Source: Caenorhabditis remanei | Lineage: Eukaryota > Nematoda > Chromadorea > Rhabditida > Rhabditidae | Length of the DNA: 64,000 nt | Direction: 5' to 3' | Assembly: GCF_010183535.1 (NCBI RefSeq) | Contig: NC_071331.1 | Location: 11,656,001-11,720,000 of the forward strand | Shown here: in pieces, positions 1-12,871 of the stretch | Numbering within the stretch: the stretch's first letter is position 1 | Layout: every line of letters begins with the position of its first letter | Notes under the pieces: model-generated | The model's input: the letters and a program-made list of their open reading frames with translations, nothing else | The model's database searches: none | What the model was told of the DNA's origin: nothing | Made by a program: the position numbers and the translations under genes

Positions 1-1547
1 TTTCAAAATATTCTGTTACAGTATATTTATTTATAGAAGAACATCCGGTTTTCATCATTATTTCGAAGAGTCTGTACTTTGAAGTGCAAACATTATATTC
101 TGACGTTTCTCATCTCCAGAAATTTCAAAGTGAGATAAAAATAAACAGCTGCGTTTCATCTCATCTTCTAATTAGAAAACTCATAAGAATAAATCAAAAT
201 TATTATTCTCATTTTAACTACCACTGTTCTAATGGCAAATAATCTGAATAACTCATTAACTAGTAAGATCTTCAGATTTGTTCGAAACGTATTCAAGTCA
301 GCAGATGACAATCTTCTCTTGTCGTAATCAAACTACCTTCTGAACTACAGAGTTTGGTTTGAAAACTTGTTGAAACAGTCAAAGTTTTTGTTCAAAAAAT
401 TTCTCAAAAATGTCTCTTTCTTTCTCATACAATGCTTTACAGTACACACACAGCAAATTATCAAACTTCTGTATGATTTCAAATTCATCGTCATTTCGAG
501 ACACAAAAATTTTTCAAAAAAGCAACCAAAAACAACCGAACTTTGACGCCTCCTATCCACGAAAAAGTTGTGAACCTGAAGTGAGAATGTTGCTCTTTTT
601 CCCGTTTACCCCATGAGTTTCCGGACCTTCAGAAGAAGAAGGTGAAAAAAATAGAGCAGGGGGGAAAAGTTGGGTTGAGAGCATGTCACTTACAATTACG
701 TCGATTTGGACATTCCTCTACTAACGGAAGCGAAAGAGGAAAAGGGAAATTTCGGGTATTGAGAGGGAGAAGATGTAGGAATGGGAGGAGATGATGGAGA
801 ATATTGTGTTGAACTTCTTCTTCTTTTTCAGGTGAGTTGATGATGATGTGAGAGTGGGCGGAGCTAATGGGGGAGGAGATCAGAAATGAAGACGTTCGGG
901 AAGGCGCAATGGAATATTGGACAATGAACTGTGAATCGAGTTTCCAGTTATACTAAACGGTGATCATCATTTTTGAAAAAAAAGTGTTTCAGAAAAGAAG
1001 TACCAGAACTCTTGATTACTGGATTAGTAGTTTCAAATGCACTTTTTTGTTTATCATGATGCATGAAGCTACTTTAAAGTTTAAATCCATTTAATGGTAT
1101 TGTAGAAAGAACAAATTGCTCCTCGATTCCTGAAAGACTCTCCAAGCACTGTGTGACCTGTCTGTAATTCTTTTGAAATAAAAGAACTGACTTCGTATTC
1201 AAGTTTCCCCATAAAAAATATCCCCCGTTATTGTTTTTATGACTTTGCACCTTATTTGTCCTCTTTTTTTTAATAAATAAATAAATATCCAGGAACCCAA
1301 GTTGTTCAGTCAGCATTTACAACTATTTCTTAATGTTCCTTTGTTTGGTGATTTTCAAAAATTATTCGCAATGTAGGGGTTGTAAATTGAACCGAACATT
1401 TCCATATTCTCACTTGGGCAATTAGAACATTTTCATAGAAAACCAGAAAAAATTCTTTAAAAAAAACATTAAAAACAAAAAACAAAAAAATTATTTACAG
1501 TTTATGGAGATCAATATCACCGGAAGAATACATTCATTTCAAATGAG
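1..1547. other. Intergenic stretch, no gene recognised
   Basis: I see no convincing exon here. Open frames are short, cross AT-rich homopolymers and lack paired splice signals. It may hold the 3' side of a gene beyond the left edge, but nothing shows that. Confidence 0.5.
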
Positions 1548-2069
1548 TTAAAGGTGGACTAAACTCAACTCTGATTTTTTCATATGTAGAATAATGTATG
1601 AGTACCTGTGAGTTCATTTTCATATCGAAAAAATTTTAAAAATCGTTCTGAAACCCGCTGAAAACGATCGCCGGTCAGTTTGGGCATTTCTCTGGCCGGT
1701 GAAAATCGGCGTTATGACCCAGAAATTTGACTTCGGTCGTATGTTAATTTCTTCATTTCCTTGAGTTCATTCTCATACCGAAAGAATTTTTTGATTCCGT
1801 AAAAACCCCGCTGAGAACGAGCGGCGAAATAGTTTGGACATTTCAGTGGCCGTGGAACTTCGAAAACATTGTTTTCTTCAGGTTTTCGTCGCCAAAATTT
1901 GAAAAAAAATCAACATGGTCGAAGTCGAATTTCTAGGCCACCGATATGCCCAAACTCACCTTCGATCGCTCTCAGACCGAATAAAAATTCTTTCGATATG
2001 AAAATGAACTCACCGGTACACATACATTATTCTGTGAAAAAATCAGAGTTGAGTTTAGTCCACCTTTAA
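1548..2069. mobile_element. Foldback/MITE element flanked by TTAA
   Basis: Long imperfect terminal inverted repeats begin AGGTGGACTAAACTCAACTC after TTAA (1548-1551) and end with the reverse complement before TTAA (2066-2069). The arms continue inward with matching blocks, such as the segments near 1610-1640 and 1990-2020 and the CCGCTGA-type repeats at about 1655 and 1810, so the whole unit can fold back on itself. There is no transposase. The TTAA flanks would suit a piggyBac-type target, but the palindrome makes the exact end ambiguous. The right end lies one base from the stop codon of the receptor gene on the minus strand. Confidence 0.75.
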
Positions 2070-2070
2070 T

Positions 2071-4214
2071 TCATCCAGAGCCACTCCTCACAACGTTCCA
2101 CTTCTTGAACATTGTCTTGACGACTTCTCTGTAGTCCTGATGATTATAGACAAAGTATGAAGAGTGAAGGAGTGAATGAATGCAAACAAGCCAGTTGGTC
2201 ATATCTGCAGCAAGAATTGCAGATTTCTGAAATGTAAACAAAAGTTGATTCTTGAAGACTTGGAGATGAGAGGAAATAAGAGTTGACATGCCCATTCTGC
2301 GCGGAATTGAATAAAAAACTAGAGTATCAAATAGTTCTAAACTGATTGAAACGGTAAACTTTTTCGACTCCAAATGATTTCAAGCGGTTATTAATTGTAT
2401 TATTTTGCATAGTTTTTTTTTACTAAAAAATAGACTTATTTTCGTATTAAATTGAACTTCACACGAGAAAAATACTCTCTTTTTGATTGGCTATTACCAA
2501 GATTTTAATGAAAACTTACACTATTTGCATACTTCAGTAGAATACACGTCAACAATGGAATCTCTTCCAGAAAAAGTGTTGCAATGAAATGAAGCATGAC
2601 TGGTCGAAAGTATGCACTATTCAAGTTCCGACGGAGTAGAAGAGCCAGTCCAACGACACAAACAGTTGTGATGGCAAGAGAGAAATCGTATGCAGACGTG
2701 ACGGCAGATGCTTCTGGAGATGTTATGCAGGATACTGTCATGCTCGTGGCGTCTGGAATGTTGAATAGTTATTATTGGCTCACGACATTCTTTTTGAGAC
2801 CAAAGAAGTCTTTAGAGGATATTGTCATCTATGCAACTCATTAGGACCTTCTAATTACTCCTTCACATTTAACTCAACTGAAACGGAAAACTATTTAAAA
2901 ACCGAAGATTTGTATAGCCCTGTTAGTGTTTTTAATCTTTTTTATCAACAAGATTTTCAATTTAAAAATCTCCATTTGCATCCTTGCGGTTGACGGAAAA
3001 TTAATTTCCAGTTAAGAAACAGCAACACGAGAACGGGAGAACTAGTTATGTGATGTAGGTTTCAATTTTTTGGCCTTATGAAACAGGATTTCTACTTTCA
3101 GATCGCAACAATGAGATGCTCTGATACCGTCTGGAAAACTCACCAATAACCAGCAGAGCCGTCAGAATAATCAGATAACAAATGGCACCGGCGATGAATG
3201 GTAATATCCTAGAGAATAGACTTGAATGATGGAAATATACAGGTGAGTAGGCAGCTAACGACCAGTCGATCACTTCACAGAGTAGTAGGAGAACCTGGAA
3301 ATCGAATCAGAATTAAAGTTTAAACGAGAGAGAGACTACGGTACAACAGTAGAGTGAGCTTTTGAGTGGCTATGAAACAGTTACTCCAGAGTTGTCAGTA
3401 ATATTTATTCTTCTGTCAGTCGCTATGACAGCTTTTTGAAACAGAAAACTCAATAGTCTCACCTGTAACAATGGAATAGAAGTAGAAATAACCAAAGTGG
3501 CACCACATATCCTTTCATCGGAACGTCGATCGAGATAAGCGAGGAGAAGAAGAAGACAAGCAACCACTATGTCTACTATGAATTTCACTGGAAATTGATG
3601 GTTTTTTTATTACGTGCAAATTACCATTATCAATATAGTCATTTTTTCTGTATCAATGACAGAATATTGAAACATTATTTTCTATCAGTTCACTTTTTTC
3701 CACTGTTTCCAGAATAATTGTCTGAATAATGTTTTGTAGGTTGTAAAAGCTATCTTTCTTTAAATATTTCAAATCATCTCAGGATCATGTAATAAAATCG
3801 GATAGTGGTTTATAGTGTGGTAGAAACTGTTGACAATTTTCTCAGAATTTCAGGTTTGATTCACCGGAGATAAGTAATCCAAACTAATTAATCAATTTGT
3901 ATTTTATCTGATTCTGAATAATTTTTACTATTTTTTCTTGATTCTGAAATTAGAGGAGACGAGGATAAAAATATTTATTTTTAAATCTCAGTAGAAATGA
4001 GTCACTTAAGCTCCATAACGTCTGAAATGTCACGATTTCAGCGACCCATATTTATTTTCCTCGGTAATTTGAGCAAAATTTCAAAAAACTCACCTAAAAA
4101 TATGGAATACTTGTCCCGCAATCTCGTATTGTTCACAACTGTTGCTAACAAAAAAGTGGATACAGTGAGCTCGATGAGTCCGAGAAATAGATAAATAAAG
4201 AATTCTGGAGCCAT
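2071..4214 (-). CDS. Seven-transmembrane chemoreceptor-like protein, 261 aa
   Basis: Five exons join in phase with good GT/AG sites: 4214-4094, 3587-3463, 3294-3144, 2752-2520 and 2226-2071 (stop). The start ATG follows a TTGTTTTAG acceptor by ten bases, consistent with spliced-leader trans-splicing. The predicted protein has seven hydrophobic segments, beginning with FFIYLFLGLIELTVSTFLLA and ending with a segment followed by SSYFVYNHQDYREVVKTMF, the usual place of a receptor tail just after TM7. At 261 residues it is short for a nematode sr-type receptor (usually above 300), so loops are short or an exon was missed. I cannot assign a family. By analogy it would be a plasma-membrane sensory GPCR in neurons. 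A foldback element abuts the stop codon and must supply the 3' UTR. Confidence 0.7.
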
Positions 4215-5930
4215 TTGTAACAGCTAAAACAAGAAAAAACCTTCAGAAAAAACAGGGAATCCGGGAGTTAACCATGCGACTAATGCAAATTAAAATGACA
4301 GAAATAGAGAGTATGGAAATTGGAGAGACCCAGAGAAGCATACAAATAAAAACGTCAGAGTATTATCACTGATTTCAAAATGGTGATGATAAGAAAGTTT
4401 GGACAGTGTACCTCCTAAACGGTCATGTCTCAACTAGAAGTAATAGAATCCAATTCATTTGGAACGGAATAGGATTATGATGGTATTTTGAGAATTGAAA
4501 AAGGAAAAAAGAAGAGGAAAAATGATAAGAAAACACATTTTGGTATGGTGGTGATGATATTTGCATTTTGGTGTGAAAGAGGAATTGAATAAATCGAAAG
4601 AAGAGAGAAATGTATGTTTTGTGTTGGAAAGAGATTCAGATGGAAAAACATTCGAACTGTGATGGGAACCAGTTTGAGAGGGAGAGGATGAGGTTGCAAT
4701 TAAAAGTTCACATGGAGGGAAGAAAAGAGGATTACAATTACTGTGATTTTTTGGAAGTGGTCTAAGAGATTAGGAAGAAAAGGAACTTTTGAAAATCAAT
4801 GAAATTCTGTTCTGGTTTTAAAAGTTCACAGTAATTGAAATATCTGACAAGTGAGGTAACGTAGTACAACCCCCGAAACGAACAAAAACGTAACTGTTAT
4901 TCATAGGTATCTTTTCGTCATGTATGAAGAAAATATTTCGGTTTCTGAATGTTCTATTAAAATTGAAACAGTTTCAAAGAACGGTGATTGTAGTCATTCA
5001 ATCAAACGTTCAGTCTCCGAGTAGTGACATGATGTCCAACGTTTCATGAAAGTCGGCATATTTTGTAACCATGATCGACCCCTTCCAGGCATATATCTAC
5101 CTTGACTCTCTAAATATGACTGTAATAAAGAACCAAACAGTCCAGGAAGTTTCACAGAAAAATATGGACAAAAAAATCCGTCAGTGAAGGAAGGAGACTT
5201 CGATTTCCAGTGGTCACAAGGAAAATAGAGAGAATTAGAATTTGGTTTTGAGAGCAGGTCAAAGGATCTTTCCGGTTTCAAGATGTTCATTACTAGAGGA
5301 GAAAACATTTTTCATGGTTTTTTTTTATATCCCGATTTGTACTAAACCATGTGAAATCATGATAGCATGATTAGGCTAAACTACTCATTATTTTGATCTG
5401 ATCTATCTGTATAAAATATGGATTATACATAGAAGTCAACTTAGTTTCCTGATGAAACAGAAGGTTGAAAGAACAAAGATTGATCACTATATCAGAAGAT
5501 TCATTGATTGGGATAAAACTCAGAAGTCAAATAACTTCTTTACGTTCAATGAAATAATTATCTTCGGTTTCAGGATGGTTTAAAATTTATAGCAACTGAA
5601 TGGAAATGCTGCACCTGTAGATGTCTCCATTATTGCTCTTATTACTGCTTACTGATACATGACTGTAAATAGATTCCACATTGACAAAAAAAGTGTGAAA
5701 TATCAATTGTGATGTACCTGTTTAGACTTGGTGTAACTAAGCTCGGTGAACATGTAGTTCCGAAGAGTTTTTATTTAATTGAGATAAGACTAAACGTCGA
5801 TTGAGAGGAGTGAGTAGTTGTTTTTTCAGGACTGGGTAGAAACAGCTATTCTAAAAAATAACACATTCCAATTAAACGATATTATATTTTATACCACTAT
5901 TTTCGGACATTATTTCGAACATTTGAGCTC
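4215..5930. other. Intergenic stretch, no supported gene
   Basis: A 104-codon open frame on the minus strand (4994-5308) has no flanking splice signals that link it to neighbours and no recognisable domain. I treat the stretch as the upstream region of the receptor gene. Confidence 0.4.
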
Positions 5931-5955
5931 TATATATATATATATATATATATAT
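5931..5955. repeat. (TA)n dinucleotide repeat
   Basis: An uninterrupted TA run of about 25 bases. Confidence 0.95.
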
Positions 5956-6156
5956 AGACAGCAGTAGAATAACGAAAAGAATACATTAAAAAAGGGGGAG
6001 ACTAGATACATCTGATATCAAAAAAATCTTGCTGAGGAGAATTTTATCTGAAATTTGAAACAGACGGTACACATAGGACCAATATCTATTATTTGACTGT
6101 TTCTGAGCCATGTTATCAGCGTGGCTTCTGTTAGAAATATTAGTGCATCTATACCC

Positions 6157-6254
6157 TGCTCGACATAAATATAGAGCCACTTCGGTTTATTGAAGCATCA
6201 TCATTTTCGTGATTTAGGCAATAATCACAACTGGCTCTATATTTATGTTGGGCA
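6157..6254. repeat. Short inverted repeat / hairpin with 23-bp stem
   Basis: The arms 6157-6179 and 6232-6254 are complementary over 23 positions, two of them G:U pairs if transcribed on the plus strand. The loop is about 52 bases. It could be a tiny MITE remnant or a transcribed hairpin; the size is compatible with a small-RNA precursor, but nothing else supports that. Confidence 0.6.
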
Positions 6255-7550
6255 GTGTACGTTTTTCAGTAAGATCAACTTTCAGAGCGTTCCAAGAACA
6301 TCTTCTCCCTATCTTTGTCTCTTCTCATTCCCTCCATTTCTATCGTTTACCTGTTTCATCTTATTCACACACCTGAATCATCCCTTTATATTTGCTCTCT
6401 TTCTTCCCTATCGGTCACTCACTCCGACCTCTCTTTTTGTTTTGAGAGAGAAACTTCTTTGGCACTTTATACTGGGAATCTCCTTATTTTGAGAGTTTTG
6501 AACTTCATCTGTACGATTTTTCATTTCCAAGGGGGTTCCCTCTTTCATACCTTTTCCAAACGCTACTGTTTCCTCCTTCTCTTCTGAATTGCCTTATGAA
6601 TAAATCATTCGAATTTTCCACTACATTTGCTCCATCGGGCTCTAATAATTCGAGAGGAAAAGGCGCCGACCGAAAGAGCCGAGAGACGACTCAAATTGGC
6701 TGCAATCAAATAGAGAAGAGGGAGATACCGTAGTAGTAGTTGGAGAGCAGCAAAAAGGAAACAACAGGTGTCTAGTAGTTGATGTTGTTTTCGTCACCAA
6801 TTCGTCTTCGTTATTGTATTTTGAGATCCGATTCGTCAATATGATTGTGACGAAACAGTTAGTTGTTAGAGAACCAAGTGTGGCAACATATTCATAAATA
6901 GTTTTTACTTATTTCTGGAAATATCAAATGAATGCTGAAAGACAAACCGTATCCTTTCTGCGATGATTTTTTAATGGAATATTTTTTCCCTCACCTTGTC
7001 AGTTCCTCAAGCTGTGGTAGTCTTGCAAGCGTGGATTGTAGCGTGGATTGTACGGCTTATCACTACAGATTTTCTAATATTTCAATGAGCTTTGTGATAA
7101 ATACATTCAAATTTTCGGCTTGTTTCCCATTAATTTCGATTTTTCTGAATTCCGAAAATTATTACAGTTTCCAAAAGTTGTTTTTATTAGTTTTAGATGG
7201 ATGGAGTTGTTTGACGTCCTGTTGGTTTGGGTAGGTATCTGTGTACATTAGAATCTGAATATCAAATCCCAAAGTGAAATATCTTCAAATTTTCAAGATT
7301 CAAAAACCTTATAATTCCCAATCTGTTCTTCAGTTGTACTATCGTTATTGTGAAGTTTTGAGTTTTTTAAACACATTTATAAGGTTGATGCATAAGCTCC
7401 TGCTATTTTTCGCCACTGTTTCATCGAATCAATAACTGATTTGGTGACTACATCATTCTGTTTGGTAGGCACTATTTGGACTCCTAAAATTCTATGTTTG
7501 TCATAAATCCCATTCACGCTTTAGGTATCCGATACCTAGTCACCTTTCTA
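6255..7550. other. Intergenic stretch, no gene recognised
   Basis: T-rich and C/T-rich tracts typical of Caenorhabditis intergenic DNA. Open frames are short and of low complexity. Confidence 0.4.
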
Positions 7551-7689
7551 TTATCTCGGCACAGTTCTTCCAACTGCGCTCCACCGAAATCCCTTTGAAA
7601 AATGTCTCTTTTTCTTTGATTCTCTCAATTTTGCACACAATTTTCTTCGGTTTTGGTAGAGCGCGGTTGTAAGAAGCGTGCCGTGCTAA
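7551..7689. mobile_element. 139-bp MITE with TA target duplication (copy 1)
   Basis: Terminal inverted repeats start TTATCTCGGCACAGTTCTTC and end GTAAGAAGCGTGCCGTGCTAA, flanked by TA on both sides. It is the same length as, and closely similar to, the element at 32570-32708, which defines a family. It is non-coding and probably mobilised by a Tc1/mariner-type transposase. Confidence 0.88.
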
Positions 7690-9294
7690 TATGAAATCCA
7701 TTTAAAAATTGAGAAATGTCTCTAAATCTCGATAACTACAGTCAGAACACTGAAAAAACACAGTTTGTGAACCAGAAGAATTTGTTACCAGAAACAAAGA
7801 AATTCAGTTTCATTCCGTTTTTATCGTATGCTCACAAAAAACTTATGGATTGTTTCCTTCTTCCGTATACATATTAAGTTCTGTCATTCACTCTGGTGGG
7901 GAATAACAAATGAGTTCCGTTCGTGTGTCCACATCTATCACAGGGATGATGTTAAACGACCAGATGAGAAACTACACTTCCCTCTACACTAAACGAATCC
8001 TCGCCCCAGCAGTTGTCACGAGAGAAGTCTGTCATTCTTCCACAATGTTATCTTAAGCTTAACATAATTTGCTCTCATTTCAACACACATTACACCTTTT
8101 TCTCCTCTTGATTGAAGAAGGCCGACTGAGATGACACCCGCTCTGTTGTTGCACTCTCTCCCTCTTCTTCATCTTCATACTCATTCCCATTGTTTTCTTT
8201 TCTGTCGAAATTTGAGCCGATTCTTGGCACAAGTTGATTATCGAAGAGATACATGATTTCGGAGAGAGTCGAGACTTTTTGATTGATTATCATAATTTTC
8301 GTGGGAATTTTGTGGTCGGTGTATGTTTCATGTTTTTTCAAAATCTTGATTCTTTTGAAATTTTAGTTTATAAAATTTTTATCATTTTAAGAAATGAGAA
8401 GGAAGGTTGCACAAGAATGGAAACTGTAAACTTTTCGTTTACTCATCCATGATTCGCTCTTCTTATTATAGAAATTCGTGTGAGAAATTTGCGTATTAGT
8501 AAGACTGAGCTAGAGGTGAAATTTATGCACGCCTCGGAACAGTACAATCTTCCCCAGAAAAACCGTGAAATCCAATTTTTTTGAAAAGCTGTTCCATTGA
8601 GCATTTTCTGAGTGTTAGATAGAACTGTTAAGAATGTAATCAACTAGATTATTCAACAGTGTCAAAACGATGTATTGCAACAGTATTTCTTTTTGTAATT
8701 TTGAATTTCTAGAGTTTTTTCAATTTGTTGCAGCCGATCTGACTTCAAAAATGGAAACCTTCTGTTTCAACGTTGAGTAATCACAAGTCAGATATTCTCC
8801 CAGTGTTCTATGTGCTGTCAAAGTTTCGAAACAATGACTACCATTTTTCTGAGGCCTGTATAACGAACTATGCTGCAGAAAAGTCAACCTACTATTCTGC
8901 AACATCTGTTGAGAATAAATCTGATTTACATAATTTTCAACATTTTAATTTTAATTTTTAATTAGTTTTCCTTTGTTTTAATCACTGATTCAGATTTTCG
9001 ATTTAGTTTTGTAGTTTTAAAGCGGACTTCAATGCATAGTTGTGTTTCTGAAAACACTTGTACGTTCTCGGAAGTTTATTCCCCTGAATCATACTAACAA
9101 GCACCAATCTGTCAATAACTTTCTTCATAAACGTTCTCTTGCGAACGAATTGTGAACAAATTATTAGAATCTTCGTTTTTATTGAAAAACTTCAGTTAAT
9201 GGAATTATAGCAATAAACTAAAATTCTCAGGCGAGGCATATCAAGAAAAAAAAAGTTAGAAACAGTAGGCATAGAAAGCAACTTCGATTTTCTT
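7690..9294. other. Intergenic stretch; one possible orphan exon
   Basis: Mostly AT-rich with no gene I can assemble. The minus-strand frame ending at 8090 encodes an acidic tail (YEDEEEGESATTERVSSQSA) with coding-like codon use, but I find no TTTCAG acceptor or partner exons for it. Confidence 0.35.
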
Positions 9295-9731
9295 GGCAAA
9301 TGGGGCAACTTTCTGCAGCATCTCTGTTGACAGTATGCAAAGCATCTTCAGAAAGTTTCTAAAACTTCTATAAAAAGTCGGCGAAAGCTCTTCAGACAGC
9401 TAAGGGTTCATGACAAAACTGTCTGCAGAGAGTTGAGGGTCGCAAGAATTTGATGAAATGTTCTCTAAACCTCCATAGTTGCTTCTGAAAGTCGATAACA
9501 CTGAGAACTGTTTGTAGAGAGTTGGAGAAGTTCCCTATTAGAGTAAAACGAGAACAAATTCTTGCGACCCTCCCATTTCTGCAGTACTTTGTCATGTACC
9601 CTCAACTTTCTGCAGCACTTTCTCATGTACCCTCAACTTTCTGCGGAAGTTTTAAAAAATTTCTGTGGATGCTTTGCATACTGTCGGCAGAGATGCTGCA
9701 GAGATGCTGAAGAAAGTTGCCGTAATTTGCC
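9295..9731. mobile_element. Foldback element (437 bp)
   Basis: The outer arms (GGCAAAT...GGCAACTTTCT, then CAGCATCTCT and CAGTATGCAAAGCAT) recur inverted at 9670-9731. An inner pair, AGGGTCGCAAGAATT and its complement, lies near 9440 and 9560. A short motif containing ATGTACCCTCAACTTTCTGC is tandemly repeated at about 9594-9640. There is no coding sequence. Confidence 0.75.
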
Positions 9732-10799
9732 GAGTTAAAAACTCAAAAATATTAAGCCCATATTGAGTTTTTCTGATTATGAAATTTAATAGAATTTAAA
9801 ATATTTCAGTTTCATCCATTAGATAGTTTTGGAAACAGTTTTGCTGGAAGATGGTATTGCTATTCACATAGTTTGTGTTTCCCAATGTGGATTATTATAA
9901 TACGGTCTATGTTTCAATCATCTGTGAAGTTTATTGTTTTAAATAGCTAGCGATCCACCGTGCCTGTTTCTTTTTGCCTTTCCTTATCACTTGTTTCCCA
10001 TCAACTTCTAATACCCTAATTATCACACTGACCTCTTCATTCTTGCTCCTTTTGTCCCCCCTCCCAAAATGAGCCAGGTGCTAATCACTATACCTCATGC
10101 CCTCTCTTCCCCACCTATTTGCCCTTCTCGGCTTCTCTTATCTGACCTTTGCATCTTGCCTTTTTGTATGTCTGTGTACATAATAATTGTATCATCATCA
10201 TCATCTTCCTTCCATCCTTCTCCATCATAAACATGCATGTCTTTTTACCTCTTTTTGGCATACCAACCCTTTCGGCTCCTCTTTTCGTCTCTCTCTATTT
10301 TTATGATGCCATCTCTTTTGGAGAAAAAGAAAGAGATTCTTATTGCGGAAGATGCATCCGTCGGGACGGTACTCTCTTTCTTTTTCTTCGATAATTACCG
10401 TAATGAGGTAATTTGAAACATATTGACAGGAGGCAATCCTACGCGGGTGGATGCTTTCGGTTACAAGGTTAATTCGTTCATTCTATTGTTTTTTTCTTTT
10501 CTTAATCCATGGTGTCCTTCAGACCAAAACATGTGTGCCACCTGTTGACGAGACATGGTTTTGAGATTTGTTTAGATTTTAGATTTCATAAATATTACTG
10601 TTACGGTTTCATTACTTTTGTGATGGTACTCGTTAACTTGAATCTACACCAGTTGTGTTTTTCGGAATATTCTTTTTAATATCGGAATCGGCTCAGGGTT
10701 TCATTTTTGCTTTTAAATGTTTACTACATACCTCCAACAATTTTTAGCGTCATTTCGATCATTAAAAATGAAGACTCAAAATTGCTTTCTTAATTATTA
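9732..10799. other. Intergenic stretch, no gene recognised
   Basis: C/T-rich tracts at about 9960-10400, including an ATC trinucleotide run near 10190. No exon is supported. Confidence 0.4.
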
Positions 10800-10930
10800 T
10801 GGGGTTATTCACCTCTGGAAAAAACGTGTTTTTTTCCCTCGATTCATTTACCGGAAAAAACTGTTTTTCCCGTTTTTTCCGGCAAATTAATCGACGGAAC
10901 AAACGTTTTTTCCGGAGGTGAATAACCCCA
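10800..10930. mobile_element. 131-bp palindromic MITE with TTA target duplication
   Basis: Near-perfect terminal inverted repeats TGGGGTTATTCACCTC(T/C)GG run on into AAAAAACGT-type arms, so most of the element is one hairpin. TTA flanks both sides (10797-10799 and 10931-10933), the target preference of PIF/Harbinger (Tourist-like) elements. Confidence 0.88.
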
Positions 10931-10933
10931 TTA

Positions 10934-12871
10934 GAAACATTATTTTTGAACAGTTTTCTCCATAGCTTTTAGGAATAATAAATCAGATGGAGATAATATT
11001 ATCGATGCTTTTTTGAGGAGCTTGAGCAAGTAATAAGTTTTTGAAAACGATTCCATCGACATAATCATGGAAAATTTTAAAGACTGATTACTGTCGAAGT
11101 CATGTAGTTTTCATAATAATTCGACTTATTCGAGATTTTTTTTCATTTTGTTTCAAACTCAATTTTTCAATAGCTGGATATTCGCAATAACGATTGTTTG
11201 AAAAATTTTCACCATTTCAAATACTCCTGAAATTGTAAAAAGGTATTCGAAATCATTTCATCGTTCAAAACTAACATTTTTATCAAAGAACTTAGGCTAC
11301 ACACATTTATAGAGTTAAAATTTCAAATGTGACAGTCGATTTCTGGATTCAGAATTTCTATCTCTATCGAACACCTGTATTCAAAATTAGCACGAATTCT
11401 AAGCTCAGTCGACTGCTCCAATCGTTTCAGTAGAGCTTATAAAATTGTTATAAAACAGTAAAATCACTTCAAAAAAAGTTGTTGAAGCTATAAAACCGCT
11501 TCATCGAAACCACGAAAAAATAGAAGCGAATATATCCATCTCATTATCATGTCACTATATTCTATTGGCACGTTGTCCTTCCCTCCCTCTCCACCAATTA
11601 GTTCTTCTTCTCCCCCATGTCACTGTCCAATCAAACCGTCCCTCCGTCCACTACTTCCAAATGTGGAAACTTTTGGTATGAGATGAGAAGCCAATAATTT
11701 TCTCGTTATTCATTTTTATGACCCTTTTTTCTCTCTTTTCGTTCCTTTTTTGCGGATTCCGAATGCGCTTTCAAAGTTGTTCCCATCATTCTCTTTCTCT
11801 CTTTAGTTTCTGCCGTTCCGAGTTCTTTTTCTTCTCTTATTGCCGTGGAAACCAATATGGATATTCTTCAATGCAAGCATACTTCCTTTTTGGTTTTATT
11901 CAAATGTTGAATTATAATATTTTTTAAAGCAATAACTGGTAGTGAGTTTCTGTATCAATGAGAGGAAAAATAGAAAATTCACAACAGTAAATTTTTAAGA
12001 AGTATAAATTCATTCTTGTGCTGTTTCAAGTTCTTGATGAATTCACTGTGAATGATGCATAGGTTGATATGTTTAAATAATACATGGTCAATTTTTTGTC
12101 TCCGACTGCTTATCACCTTTCTCTTTCTGGAAATCCGTGACCGAACTTCGAACACCATTCCGTTGGAAGTACACTCATGACACTCCATTGAATTCAGATA
12201 AATCTTCGGTTTCAGGTTCTTTTCATTAACAGATAGGAACGTTCACATCTAGTAGTTTCTTCGGATATATAGAGATAGACTTGAATTGTAATAATAGGCT
12301 GAGAAGTTTTTTTAAGTAATGCTCGAATCTAGACAGTTTTAAACATCTTAAATCAGACCTTCAGTTAATGTTTCATTGTCTCATTATAGTTCTTGGAAGT
12401 ACTTGAAATCTAGTTGGTCGACGATTAGAGTCTCTAGATACGGTATAATATCCATATCTATATTCACTCTCTCTCTTTGTCTTCCGATAACCATCAATTT
12501 CAACTCGGTTCACTGAATACCATCTCCTCTATACTAACCCCCTTTGCTTTCCCTCTCTCTTCATTTCCGGATCCCATATTCGTCAGTTCCAAATCTTCCC
12601 CGAAAATTCATAAATTCCCAAGTGTCGAATATCTCAAAAAGTGTCCCCCCTTCTTCATCTGACATGTCACCTTTGCCCTCCTCTATTAGCTCTCCAGAGA
12701 GCAATCCGAATGTCAAACTCTTCTCCCTTTTTTGTCACCGATATGGGAATGTGAACTTTTCCCATTTTTTCTGCTTTTTTTCTGTTTTTTGCTCATCTTA
12801 TCTTTTCTCTTTTTCTGAGGCTAACAAGTATATTCCTCGAACTCTTGATTTTTCAGAACGACTCCTTCAAA
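10934..12871. other. Presumed upstream region of the TGF-beta gene
   Basis: No exon is supported in the 1.9 kb before the start codon. A T-rich tract ends in TTTTTCAG at 12849-12856, 15 bases before the ATG, and is a likely spliced-leader acceptor. Promoter elements cannot be assigned by eye. Confidence 0.4.

Noticed and set aside
4994..5308. 104-aa minus-strand frame as an extra receptor exon
   Set aside because: The receptor already has a good start with a trans-splice acceptor at 4214, and this frame has no membrane segment or matching donor.
9295..9731. CRISPR-like or tandem array because of repeated ATGTACCCTCAACTTTCTGC
   Set aside because: Only two or three irregular copies lie within a foldback element, and this is eukaryotic DNA.
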